64,000 nt of DNA from a virus: the IMG/VR virus record IMGVR_UViG_3300031920_000341, positions 80,267-144,266 of that record. The stretch is one strand, 5' to 3'. Under the pieces are notes generated by a model. That model searched no databases. It saw only the letters and a program-made list of their open reading frames with translations, and was not told where the DNA came from. The stretch's first letter is position 1; every line of letters begins with the position of its first letter. Shown here piece by piece: positions 43,017-51,150 of the stretch. The translations under genes were made by a program, and so were the position numbers.

Positions 43017-43574
43017 CTTTTCTAACTGATCATGATTTAATGTTAAATCCCAATCATTATATGTAAACTTTGCTGTGAATGTATTCATTATAGGTTCGTT
43101 CTTACTATATGCCATTTTAAAATTTGTCATACCAGTAAGAATTACTTTATGTAAATCTAAGAAAATCATAGCATACCCTTCATTATTAAGCAATACTATT
43201 CTGAATCCATCAAAATATTGTTGTTTATTATTGAAATCTAAATACTGTAATGCGTTATCATAAAATATAAAATAATTAATAAATGCATCGCTGAGTTTAA
43301 ACTCAACATTAAATTGTCTTTCAACCAAATCTTTTATAGGCTTAGCATTTTTAAAGTCTTGTTCTGCACCATGCATTCTAGTCTGTCTAACCATTCCCAT
43401 ATCCCAACCAGGAAAATCAATAGAAGATATTGTACTAGACATAAAATCATCTAATCTATCATATGGCAATAGCATTTGCTTATGATAAGCATTATATCGT
43501 TCTTGTATTTCCGAATAAAAAAAAGTATTAGGAAACAACAGTATAAAATTATTTAATCGTTGGTTTAATATCAT
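43008..43574 (-). CDS. Tail-tube-like protein (tube or baseplate tube-cap), 188 aa
   Basis: Size and layout fit the T4 gp19/gp54 tube fold family: an N-terminal helix and loop, SSISSIDFPGWDMGM-type strands (the sequence reads SSTISSIDFPGWDMG), LKLS-type helical VEFKLSDAFINYFIFYDNAL, a beta-hairpin GFRIVLLNNEGYAMIFLDLH, and the C-terminal TFTAKFTYNDWDLTL, comparable with gp19's TFEVTLALDYWE. The resemblance is structural-pattern level only. Neighbouring baseplate-J and gp15-like genes support a tail role. It could be the major tube protein or a minor tube initiator; low residue identity prevents a firm choice. Confidence 0.45.
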   Translation of the reverse strand: MILNQRLNNFILLFPNTFFYSEIQERYNAYHKQMLLPYDRLDDFMSSTISSIDFPGWDMGMVRQTRMHGAEQDFKNAKPIKDLVERQFNVEFKLSDAFINYFIFYDNALQYLDFNNKQQYFDGFRIVLLNNEGYAMIFLDLHKVILTGMTNFKMAYSKNEPIMNTFTAKFTYNDWDLTLNHDQLEKLT

Positions 43575-43975
43575 TATTTCATAAACATGTTTATTATGTA
43601 TACTATTGCAGCAAATGCGCTAGTACCGCCAATTATAATGAGCGATATTCTTAATAATAAGAATTTACTCAAATTTACAATAGAATTTTTAACCGATTCT
43701 AATGTTTGTTCAATTTTATATAACATATCCAATTTCTGTTTCATTGAATCTAATTTGTCATCTAATCCTTCATTGCTTGAATTCACAACTTCAGTTAGTA
43801 ATTTCACAAGACCATCACGATTTTTGAAAAAATCTACTGTGCCTTTCGTATTGCTATTAATTTCAGATAATATATTATTTTGAGCTTCCGTTCTCTTAGC
43901 AAAGAGCTCGAATGTTTTAATCAAAATACTAATGTCATCTTTAATTACACCATCAGGGAATAATGCTTCATCCAT
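43574..43975 (-). CDS. Coiled-coil protein with C-terminal membrane anchor, 133 aa
   Basis: Residues about 15-105 are a continuous helical, heptad-like region (FELFAKRTEAQNNILSEI, then DDKLDSMKQKLDMLYKIEQT). Residues about 109-130 are a single membrane-spanning segment (LLLRISLIIIGGTSAFAAIV), leaving a 3-4 residue tail ending FMK. This is a tail-anchored topology with the coiled coil in the cytoplasm. Its start overlaps the stop of the triple-PAS gene (TAATG), so the two are translationally coupled. A membrane-tethered partner of the PAS protein, or a lysis/membrane-remodelling factor, are both possible; neither is shown by the sequence. Confidence 0.65.
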   Translation of the reverse strand: MDEALFPDGVIKDDISILIKTFELFAKRTEAQNNILSEINSNTKGTVDFFKNRDGLVKLLTEVVNSSNEGLDDKLDSMKQKLDMLYKIEQTLESVKNSIVNLSKFLLLRISLIIIGGTSAFAAIVYIINMFMK

Positions 43976-45675
43976 TACACTTTACCTTTTTTTAAGGAAT
44001 CAGCAAGTTCGCTGTTAGACCGTACTAATTTATCTATGTTGTTATTTAACATTAAAAAAGCTTCAACATTTCTTTTAGTTGTAATGTCATTTATTACATA
44101 GATAGTATGCTCTCCATCTTCAGAGATTGACCTTCTTGCACTTATACTAACAAGAATTATATTTCCGCTATCATCAATAAGTTTAAATTCAGCATTATTT
44201 ATTTTTGGTTTTGAATTTAGCATATTTGATAAATTTCTAAAATCATTTTTATCTAAGAATAATGTACCAATATTTTTATTCAATAATTCTTCAAATGATT
44301 TTAATTTAAATAATTCAATCAATGGATCATTTGCAAATATTATATCATTAGCCTTATTGCATGCAATAACAGGTTCAGGTATCATATTTATTAAGTTTTT
44401 AAACTTCTTTTTTTCATGTTCAATTTTAGTTTGAGCTAATTTTTGTTCAGTAATATTAGTTAATAATTTAAATCTAACTTTACTACCATCAATCCAATCA
44501 ATTGATTTCATTGTTATTAAATAATATAAACCAGATACACTATCAAAATATTCAGTATTTACTACATGTTCATCATCTTCTTCAAGTTTGTAGTTATAAC
44601 AATCATTACAAACTTCATCTCTTGAATGTACCGCATAATGACATGTTTCATTAACAAATGATTTCTCAAAATGATCATTTGAATATTTATTTGAAAATAT
44701 AATTTCATTAGTATCAAATCTACTAACATAAATTGGCGATTCTATGCTATTAAACAATGAATACATTTTATCATGTTCAATCTTAACTATATTTTCAGCT
44801 TTTTTTCGTTCTGTTATGTTTATCATTATTCCACGAGTACCAGATATTTTACCATTTTTAACACGATTTATTCTTAATATAACCGGAAAAATTTCTCCTT
44901 TTGAATTTATTCCATAAATATCTTGTGTCATTGTTTGTTTTTCAGCATGTATACACATATCAAAAATTGCTTTAACCGTATCAACATTTTCTTTAGCAAT
45001 AAAATCAATTAAGTTAACTTTGCTTAAATCTACATCAGAATCTATACCAAATGTTTCATATCCATCATTATTTAAAAATAAAAAATTACCATCCACATCG
45101 GTTTCAAATATAATTTCAGGAAGCATTTCTGCAATTTCTTTATATTTAGTTTGACTTTTAATTAATTCATGTTTTGTTTCTTGTCCAATTATGAAATTTC
45201 TTAGAATATTAATTATACTATTAAATGGTATTTCAACACTTTCTGTTATATCTATACCTGCATCGGTTTCAACAAGAATAAAACCCCAACATCCATTATT
45301 TGATGAAATAGGAAATATTCTAATATTTGAATTTTCGCTTAATGTAAAATCACTTATATCACCTTTTGATATTCCTTTAAGTTCTGTAATCATTTTTGAT
45401 TTACATAAATTATTTGCAAATTCCATAGATATTTCTTTTTTCTCAGGAGTTAAATAATTTGTTAATCTACCATTTTTCGATAAAATGAAAGTTTGGTCAA
45501 TTATTGGTTTATCATGTTTAGATATCTTGTATAATGATACTATTGAATTGGCGCTACAATCATTTATAAAATCCATAAATATATTTTGTAATGCAATAAT
45601 AAAATCTTTTTCATTATCCTGTGCTTCAGTAAGAGCTAATAAGTGTGTATGGAAGTCGACTAAATTTTTTTTCAT
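43975..45675 (-). CDS. GAF-like/PAS/PAS/PAS sensory protein without output domain, 566 aa
   Basis: Residues about 15-165 look GAF-like. PAS1 (about 175-295) reads YKEIAEMLPEIIFETDVDGN and closes with GTRGIMINITERKKAE, a textbook PAS/PAC end. PAS2 (about 300-420) has IESPIYVSRFDTNEIIFSN, a Cys cluster CHYAVHSRDEVCNDC (C345, C356, C359), and closes VRFKLLTNITEQKLAQ. PAS3 (about 424-540) has INMIPEPVIACNKANDIIFA and closes TIYVINDITTKRN. There is no histidine-kinase, GGDEF, EAL, HTH or receiver domain after it, and no membrane segment. PAS domains bind small ligands, haem or flavin, or mediate protein contacts. It is embedded in a tail-gene operon and coupled to a membrane-anchored coiled-coil gene. 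Possible recent acquisition from a bacterial sensor. Confidence 0.85.
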   Translation of the reverse strand: MKKNLVDFHTHLLALTEAQDNEKDFIIALQNIFMDFINDCSANSIVSLYKISKHDKPIIDQTFILSKNGRLTNYLTPEKKEISMEFANNLCKSKMITELKGISKGDISDFTLSENSNIRIFPISSNNGCWGFILVETDAGIDITESVEIPFNSIINILRNFIIGQETKHELIKSQTKYKEIAEMLPEIIFETDVDGNFLFLNNDGYETFGIDSDVDLSKVNLIDFIAKENVDTVKAIFDMCIHAEKQTMTQDIYGINSKGEIFPVILRINRVKNGKISGTRGIMINITERKKAENIVKIEHDKMYSLFNSIESPIYVSRFDTNEIIFSNKYSNDHFEKSFVNETCHYAVHSRDEVCNDCYNYKLEEDDEHVVNTEYFDSVSGLYYLITMKSIDWIDGSKVRFKLLTNITEQKLAQTKIEHEKKKFKNLINMIPEPVIACNKANDIIFANDPLIELFKLKSFEELLNKNIGTLFLDKNDFRNLSNMLNSKPKINNAEFKLIDDSGNIILVSISARRSISEDGEHTIYVINDITTKRNVEAFLMLNNNIDKLVRSNSELADSLKKGKV

Positions 45676-45677
45676 TT

Positions 45678-45923
45678 TTAGTTAAGTCTTTTTTCATTTT
45701 TATGCGTAGCAATATTTGCAAATGTTTTAATTGATTTAACAGATTCAATTAATTGATACATTATATCATTAACATAAGTTAAGAATGTGGTAAATGTTGT
45801 ATTGGAACTATACATTTTAGCTGATAGATTACGTTCCATTACAACATCTTTATAGTCAAACCCTTGGTGTAATAACTTATCATTACGAGTGTTAAGTTTC
45901 CAATATAAACCATCATGTATCAT
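45678..45923 (-). CDS. Hypothetical protein, 81 aa
   Basis: Small, mixed-charge protein (MIHDGLYWKLNTRNDKLLHQ, then FTTFLTYVNDIMYQLIESVK), probably a beta-hairpin followed by two helices. No known family. It overlaps the stop of the Nudix-fusion gene (shared base 45923) and ends 2 nt before the PAS gene, so it is translated as part of the operon 49725-43008. Confidence 0.55.
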   Translation of the reverse strand: MIHDGLYWKLNTRNDKLLHQGFDYKDVVMERNLSAKMYSSNTTFTTFLTYVNDIMYQLIESVKSIKTFANIATHKNEKRLN

Positions 45924-47269
45924 TACACTAAGTATTTTTTTAATTCCTCCATAACATTATCCTTTAATAATTTAACACCATAGTGTAATTTCTTAGGATT
46001 TGCTTCAAAGAGTTCATTCCAACTAAACCATTGATATTTTTCTATTTCCCAATTTGGTTGTGGCATAAATTCGTCACCGACTAAGCCAACATAATTATAG
46101 AAAGTAAATCCATTGGATTGATTAACATAAACTTCATTTAATGTTAATTCGCCCATATATCCGGTCTCATCTGAAAATAGTCTTTCGCTTTCTATTTTCG
46201 CATGCTCATTATTATTTATTTGTTTATTTAAGTTAAATGTTATCAAACCCCAAGTTCCTGCTTCCGCATCCTCTGCTGAACGCTTACCAAGTAGTATTTG
46301 TTTAGTTTTTGTTGAAATAACAAATACACCTGCCGCAGTCTTCTCACCATGTTCGTCTACGATTTCATTTAAGCTCATATATGGAGTTAAAATAGAAATT
46401 ACACGTTCCAATATTTCTTCCTTTTTATCATCGTTTACATTCCACCATGTTTGTCCACCATCATCACTAAAATATGATGGATCACGTAAGTTTTGCCACA
46501 TAACTCCAGATTCTCCACTAATTACTTCAGCTGTATCTTGCCATTCAAATGGATTATTAGTTATTGGAGTTATTGTTTTATATTGAGCAAGTAAATCAAA
46601 TAATTGTGTTGTCATTCCTGCACTAAATCCACTATGTCCTTGTTTTGAAAATTTATCAATAAGTTCTATAACAGATTTTGATACCATATTATTATATTGC
46701 GCAGAAATTTTATCATCAGTTTCACTAGGATTCTCTTCAATCATTCCAGCAAGCATTAGTTCACGTTTAGCGTGTGCAACCAATGCACCTTCAAAGGTAG
46801 GAATAAATTCAGTATAACGCGATTCTTGAATTAAATCTAATCCATTAAGATATTCAAGAAGTTCTTCTGAAGTATCAAAGGTTTTATAAACACTATGCCC
46901 AAATGTATAAATACTACTTGTTCTTCCACCCATTACAAATGAATGATAGGCCTTAGCTAATTCAACATCATCCATATTGTATACACCATACTTTCTAAAA
47001 TTATCTGTTATTTCAGGATATATTGTTTCTTGAAAATCACTTGCTTTATCAAAACCCTTTTCAGGTAATGATACAAGCTCTTCATGACTCATTGGAATTC
47101 TGTATATTTCATTACCAGAATCATTTCTATGTATAAATAGAAATATTTTCTCATCATTTTCTTCAAACGCATAACATTGCACATAATTTGGATCATCATC
47201 ATCAGTAAATATTAAAATACGTAATGGGTCCATTCCAATTATATTTCCTTGTGAATCAATTTCAGCCAT
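45923..47269 (-). CDS. Phage 'GHSGFSA' domain protein fused to a degenerate Nudix domain, 448 aa
   Basis: Residues about 195-280 carry a motif set seen in phage hypothetical proteins: VIELIDKFSKQGHSGFSAGM, QYKTITPITNNPFEW, then NLRDPSYFSDDGGQTWWNV. Residues about 310-430 are Nudix-like: AAGVFVISTKTKQILLGKR, then a box region with ESERLFSDETGY, then IEKYQWFSWNEL. Compared with the consensus GX5EX7REUXEEXGU, the Gly/Pro-Gly-Gly start is replaced (ITFNLNK) and the Glu of RE is Leu, while D366/E367 and G369 remain. The domain may have weak activity or only bind nucleotides. The N-terminal 190 residues are unrecognised. Co-transcribed with the DUF5661-like gene (2-nt gap). Confidence 0.65.
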   Translation of the reverse strand: MAEIDSQGNIIGMDPLRILIFTDDDDPNYVQCYAFEENDEKIFLFIHRNDSGNEIYRIPMSHEELVSLPEKGFDKASDFQETIYPEITDNFRKYGVYNMDDVELAKAYHSFVMGGRTSSIYTFGHSVYKTFDTSEELLEYLNGLDLIQESRYTEFIPTFEGALVAHAKRELMLAGMIEENPSETDDKISAQYNNMVSKSVIELIDKFSKQGHSGFSAGMTTQLFDLLAQYKTITPITNNPFEWQDTAEVISGESGVMWQNLRDPSYFSDDGGQTWWNVNDDKKEEILERVISILTPYMSLNEIVDEHGEKTAAGVFVISTKTKQILLGKRSAEDAEAGTWGLITFNLNKQINNNEHAKIESERLFSDETGYMGELTLNEVYVNQSNGFTFYNYVGLVGDEFMPQPNWEIEKYQWFSWNELFEANPKKLHYGVKLLKDNVMEELKKYLV

Positions 47270-47271
47270 TT

Positions 47272-48084
47272 TTATTGTTGTTTTATTAATTTAATAACAT
47301 CAGATTCGGTTAATTTATATTTGCTAAGTAAACCTTCTAAGTTATCACTTGTTTCAATTACATTAGGTTTTTGATTTGGTTTTATTGACCATATGCCAAA
47401 TCTTGGTATTGTAAATTGTGGTCCATCTGTTTGTTGTACTACTGGCGAAATACCTAAATCAGTTATAAAGATTTCTGTATTAGGACCTTCGCTTTCATTA
47501 ATTAATATTTCATACATATCAGCTTCTTCATCTGTTACAATTCCTAGTTGCTTAGCTAAAGCTATTGCTGTTTTTTCATCAACTAAACCAGATTTAATCA
47601 GTTCAGTATAATATTCTTTATTTTGGTCTAAGTGATCCATTGATATTTCCATGGCAGCATCTTCGTATTTAGTATGTTCTTTTTGAACTTGTACCCCAAC
47701 CGCTAATTGATCTTGAGGATAATCATCAGGATCATGTCCATCGCTGTAGTCGAGACCTTCTTTTTCAAATTCAGGAAAATCTTCAATATCAAGACCATTT
47801 TGTGTAGCAAGATAAGACATGACAGCTTCAGCAAAAAGTAATTTAATTGCTTCCATATCTTCTTCACCTAAGTCATTTAATGTTATTTCGGTTTCATCAC
47901 TTAAATTTTCTATACCTTGTACTTCACCTGGTTCATATCCCCCTTCTGGAAGATTAAAAGAAATTATAAGATCAAGAGGATCATTATTATCAGTAAATTT
48001 TTGATGTAATACATTTATCAATTGAGATTTATTCTCATCTAATACACCGTGTTTAAATTCATTTATTGTTGGGACAGTATACAT
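47272..48084 (-). CDS. DUF5661-like protein, 270 aa
   Basis: Residues about 125-165 match the DUF5661 signature (LxVGxxVExEHT...A.EIA.DHLxE.p.YYT.L): here LAVGVQVQKEHTKYEDAAME, then ISMDHLDQNKEYYTEL. The function of DUF5661 is unknown to me. The N-terminal 120 residues are acidic, with a helix at 76-100; the C-terminal 50 residues end in a helix rich in Ser/Lys. It starts 1 nt after the baseplate-J gene's stop and precedes the Nudix fusion by 2 nt, so it is a tail-operon product. Confidence 0.65.
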   Translation of the reverse strand: MYTVPTINEFKHGVLDENKSQLINVLHQKFTDNNDPLDLIISFNLPEGGYEPGEVQGIENLSDETEITLNDLGEEDMEAIKLLFAEAVMSYLATQNGLDIEDFPEFEKEGLDYSDGHDPDDYPQDQLAVGVQVQKEHTKYEDAAMEISMDHLDQNKEYYTELIKSGLVDEKTAIALAKQLGIVTDEEADMYEILINESEGPNTEIFITDLGISPVVQQTDGPQFTIPRFGIWSIKPNQKPNVIETSDNLEGLLSKYKLTESDVIKLIKQQ

Positions 48085-49725
48085 TTATTCAGATCTTTTT
48101 GTTATATCTTTTATAAGTATGTTCATACTACATAGATTTTCATCAGATAATCCACTTTCATATGTATTGCCATACCTATCACTCCAACCACCACGTATAA
48201 TTGGTAATTCATTCTTAGCAATAATTATGTCATTAAAACTATCAATACTAATATTATCAGAATTAGGATATAGTATTTTATGTTTTTCATTCTTTTCACT
48301 AATTATATTTATTGATACTGAATCAACACCACTAATATCTTCAATGATTTTAATTATATCACTTTTTGGTATTCTATCAGATCTACTAATTGTTAAGAAG
48401 TAATTACTTACGGCATCAATGATATCAATTTTAATAATATCAGTTGGTACATCATCATAAGATACAATTCCTATGTTAAGTACATACCTACTAATTATTG
48501 GATCAACTATTTTTATATCAGTTGCAATAATCTTAGTTCCCATCATTTCTATTGTCTGTAATAATCTTTCTTTTTGAGTTGTGGAAAGTAAGAATCGTTT
48601 TTCTTCAATTGTAAAATAATTTTCATTTCCAGTTAATAATAAATCAACACGTGGAATTAAAAATAAATTTAACATACGTTGATCGTCTGGATCAGGAAAT
48701 ATTCTGATTATTGAGAATGACTGTAACCGTTTTAATAATAATTCATAATTAGGATAACTAACAAGAGGCGTTTCGCTTTTTGATATCATTTGTCTTGTTA
48801 AAGTAATAGGTTCAGCATTTGCTCCATAATAGGGCGCAAGTGTAGTAGTAGGTTTAAGTATACCATTAATATCAAGTTCTTCTCCAAATATTGTGAAACA
48901 ACTATCTTTAAATTCAAATGATACGGCTTCGGGATTACTTACATTTATATTACCTGCTAATCCATCAGATATTAAATATTCAACACGTATTTCGGTTCCT
49001 AATTCAGGAACAGTACCAAAGTGTCCATTACCAAAAAATATATCAATACCAGATGTAACACCAGTTCTGATATAGAATCCTTGATCTTCTCTTGGCATTT
49101 CAAATATTTTTGTATATCTTTTGAATTTTACATCATTAACATATACATTTACATAATGATTATCAATAAGAAAGTTTTTACTAAACTGTAATGAGAAACT
49201 TTGATAATCTGTTCCTTTACCAGTAAAATATTGTGTTTCGATTCTACCTTGTTTTAATACGATTCTTGTACTTGTTGCAAGATCTTCTGTATTTATTTTA
49301 ATTTCATCTTGTGGTAAAATCATTGAATAATCTAGACTATTATTTAAACAAGTTAATATTGAATAATTAGGTATTATAATAGTATGGTTTGGTATTTCAT
49401 CAATAATTGTAGTAAGCGGTGTTACTGAGATTTCAGCCGAAGCGGCAATACCTCTACTTGGTTGATATCCATTCATAGATGATAGTGAATGTACAGAGGT
49501 CATACGTGACGCCTCTTTGATGTTTAATTCGGTTATCGCATCTTCTATATAATAGAAAATTAAGTGTGCCAAGTTTTGAAGCACAAATAATATTTGCCCA
49601 AACGGAGATGCTACTGTAAATATCTTTCTTGATTGCTTAAATCTATCTACAAGATAATCTGTTGCATCAATTAGAAGCTCATGTGTTTTTATTCTGAGTG
49701 TATTGAATATTTTTAACGTGCTCAT
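48085..49725 (-). CDS. Baseplate wedge protein, baseplate J/gp6 family, 546 aa
   Basis: Forms the baseplate wedge ring that triggers sheath contraction. The baseplate-J signature is clear at residues 231-259: FGNGHFGTVPELG, then EIRVEYLISDGLAGN. The N-terminal helical part (KTHELLIDATDYLVDRFKQS) and the C-terminal VDPIISRYVLNIGIVSYDD region followed by KIDIIDAVSNYFLTISRSDR (the 'fl.P' half of the family) are in the right order. T4 gp6 is 660 aa, so this is somewhat shorter. First gene of the minus-strand operon, with a perfect TATAAATA late box 27-34 nt upstream of ATG. Confidence 0.85.
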   Translation of the reverse strand: MSTLKIFNTLRIKTHELLIDATDYLVDRFKQSRKIFTVASPFGQILFVLQNLAHLIFYYIEDAITELNIKEASRMTSVHSLSSMNGYQPSRGIAASAEISVTPLTTIIDEIPNHTIIIPNYSILTCLNNSLDYSMILPQDEIKINTEDLATSTRIVLKQGRIETQYFTGKGTDYQSFSLQFSKNFLIDNHYVNVYVNDVKFKRYTKIFEMPREDQGFYIRTGVTSGIDIFFGNGHFGTVPELGTEIRVEYLISDGLAGNINVSNPEAVSFEFKDSCFTIFGEELDINGILKPTTTLAPYYGANAEPITLTRQMISKSETPLVSYPNYELLLKRLQSFSIIRIFPDPDDQRMLNLFLIPRVDLLLTGNENYFTIEEKRFLLSTTQKERLLQTIEMMGTKIIATDIKIVDPIISRYVLNIGIVSYDDVPTDIIKIDIIDAVSNYFLTISRSDRIPKSDIIKIIEDISGVDSVSINIISEKNEKHKILYPNSDNISIDSFNDIIIAKNELPIIRGGWSDRYGNTYESGLSDENLCSMNILIKDITKRSE

Positions 49726-49751
49726 ATAAATATTGTTTTTACTATTTTATT

Positions 49752-49759
49752 TATTTATA
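49752..49759 (-). promoter_or_regulatory. Late promoter box TATAAATA upstream of the baseplate-J operon
   Basis: Exact match to the T4 late -10 element on the minus strand, within TATAAATAAATAAAATAGT, 27-34 nt before ATG at 49725. The extended sequence matches that of the plus-strand site at 51978. Confidence 0.65.
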
Positions 49760-49780
49760 ATGTTAAGGTTAGATATTTTG

Positions 49781-49788
49781 GATAAATA
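49781..49788 (+). promoter_or_regulatory. Late-promoter-like box GATAAATA upstream of the 438-aa gene
   Basis: GATAAATAAAGATATATT lies 32-39 nt before ATG at 49820. With the divergent box at 49752 it makes a compact two-way late promoter region. Confidence 0.45.
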
Positions 49789-49819
49789 AAGATATATTAT
49801 TATTAAAAAAATTAAGCGA

Positions 49820-51136
49820 ATGTATACAGAACTTAAAGATAGAAATATTTACGAAAATGCAAATGTCAATTTTGTCTTTGATTTTTTTTCACCATATAAA
49901 CGCAGAAAACTTGCATCATTGATGTCTAAGGCTTTATTACGTAAGGTTTCGTTCAGTAATAAGTATGATCTTTTTTCAAGAACAATGGAAAATAAAACCA
50001 AATTATATCCTAATTTTATGGGTGGATATCGTATGCATACACTAGAAAGCGGGTTTATACCATATAATGAAGCAATTAATATATTATTAAGATCACTTTC
50101 ATTTATTGAAGGTAATGGATTTACAACAGATAAATGCAGAATGAAAATGTATATCAATTTTAATTCAAAGGGAACTGATATAAATGAAGCACAGATGTTA
50201 AATAAAATCAAATTTTCTCTTAGAATAAACGAAAGTAAATATTTTGATATATGGTATAGAGATAATTTTGAACGTCCAAGACGTAATTTTATGTCATATG
50301 TATATCCAACACAAATATTTGAAAGAGTAATAAATGAAAACAATATTATTAATTTACCATTAAGCGAATTTAACTATCCTGATTCACAATATTTTGGTAT
50401 AGATTATAATAATTTAAGCAAAGGATATGTCGGATTAAAATATCCAGGCGGTAGAAATTATCATAAACGTAAGAATGAAATATTAGACCTTATGAATAAT
50501 GGAATAAAAATATTCCATACTGTTCTTAGTGAAGGCGGTTCATATAATGATAATGATATGATTAAATTTAGGAAAGTAATAAGTGAACAAAAACAACTTG
50601 TTAATTCAATAAAAACATACGAAGGCTTTAAATTAGGACATAAGAATATCTTACTTACATATGATTTAGATGATAATCCAACAAAAGTTAAATTTAAATA
50701 TAATGAATTTAGACAAGTATTGTTTGAATTACTTGCATATGGCGATGTGGTAAGAGGTGAAGTAAATTATGATTCGGCAAGAAATAAAATGCAAGTACAA
50801 AATACAGTAGTAAGAAATGGTATAGGTATACATGGACTTGAATTTTTTAATTCTAATTTAGATGGCGATTTTACAAATTGTTCATTCTTTGGTTGCTCGA
50901 TTAAAAGAAGTCGTATATTTGATAGTGCATTTTTACATGAAAATAATATTGTTAATAGTATTATGAGAAATGCAAATTATCTTGATGATTCAACAGAAAT
51001 GAATAATACATATATCGATAATGATTCTGAATTTATTATTGATGGTAAACTTATTAATTGTATTGTTAGAAATGGTACAGTATCATTTAATGCAAGTATT
51101 GACAAAGAAACCGAAATAATAAACATTGATGCATAA
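49820..51136 (+). CDS. Amidoligase-like protein with C-terminal pentapeptide/beta-helix repeats, 438 aa
   Basis: Residues about 15-250 follow a phage family that I associate with amidoligase-like folds: FVFDFFSPYKRRKLASLMSK, then HTLESGFIPYNEAINILLRS, then CRMKMYINFN, YPDSQYFGIDYNNLSKGYVG, LKYPGGRNYHKRKNEILDLM. In the relatives I recall, the fourth segment carries a CxxHIN-type His; here it reads CRMKMYIN, so catalysis is doubtful. Residues about 345-430 are short repeats (NSNLDGDFTNCSFFGCSIKR, then SRIFDSAFLHENNIVNSIMR) like pentapeptide or left-handed beta-helix rungs. This suggests an enzyme-derived scaffold turned structural protein. Confidence 0.5.
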   Translation: MYTELKDRNIYENANVNFVFDFFSPYKRRKLASLMSKALLRKVSFSNKYDLFSRTMENKTKLYPNFMGGYRMHTLESGFIPYNEAINILLRSLSFIEGNGFTTDKCRMKMYINFNSKGTDINEAQMLNKIKFSLRINESKYFDIWYRDNFERPRRNFMSYVYPTQIFERVINENNIINLPLSEFNYPDSQYFGIDYNNLSKGYVGLKYPGGRNYHKRKNEILDLMNNGIKIFHTVLSEGGSYNDNDMIKFRKVISEQKQLVNSIKTYEGFKLGHKNILLTYDLDDNPTKVKFKYNEFRQVLFELLAYGDVVRGEVNYDSARNKMQVQNTVVRNGIGIHGLEFFNSNLDGDFTNCSFFGCSIKRSRIFDSAFLHENNIVNSIMRNANYLDDSTEMNNTYIDNDSEFIIDGKLINCIVRNGTVSFNASIDKETEIINIDA

Positions 51137-51150
51137 AAACTAAACACAAA

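Noticed and set aside
43975-45675. Histidine kinase call for the PAS protein
   Set aside because: No H-box, N/G boxes or HATPase region follow the third PAS domain; the protein ends about 25 residues after it.
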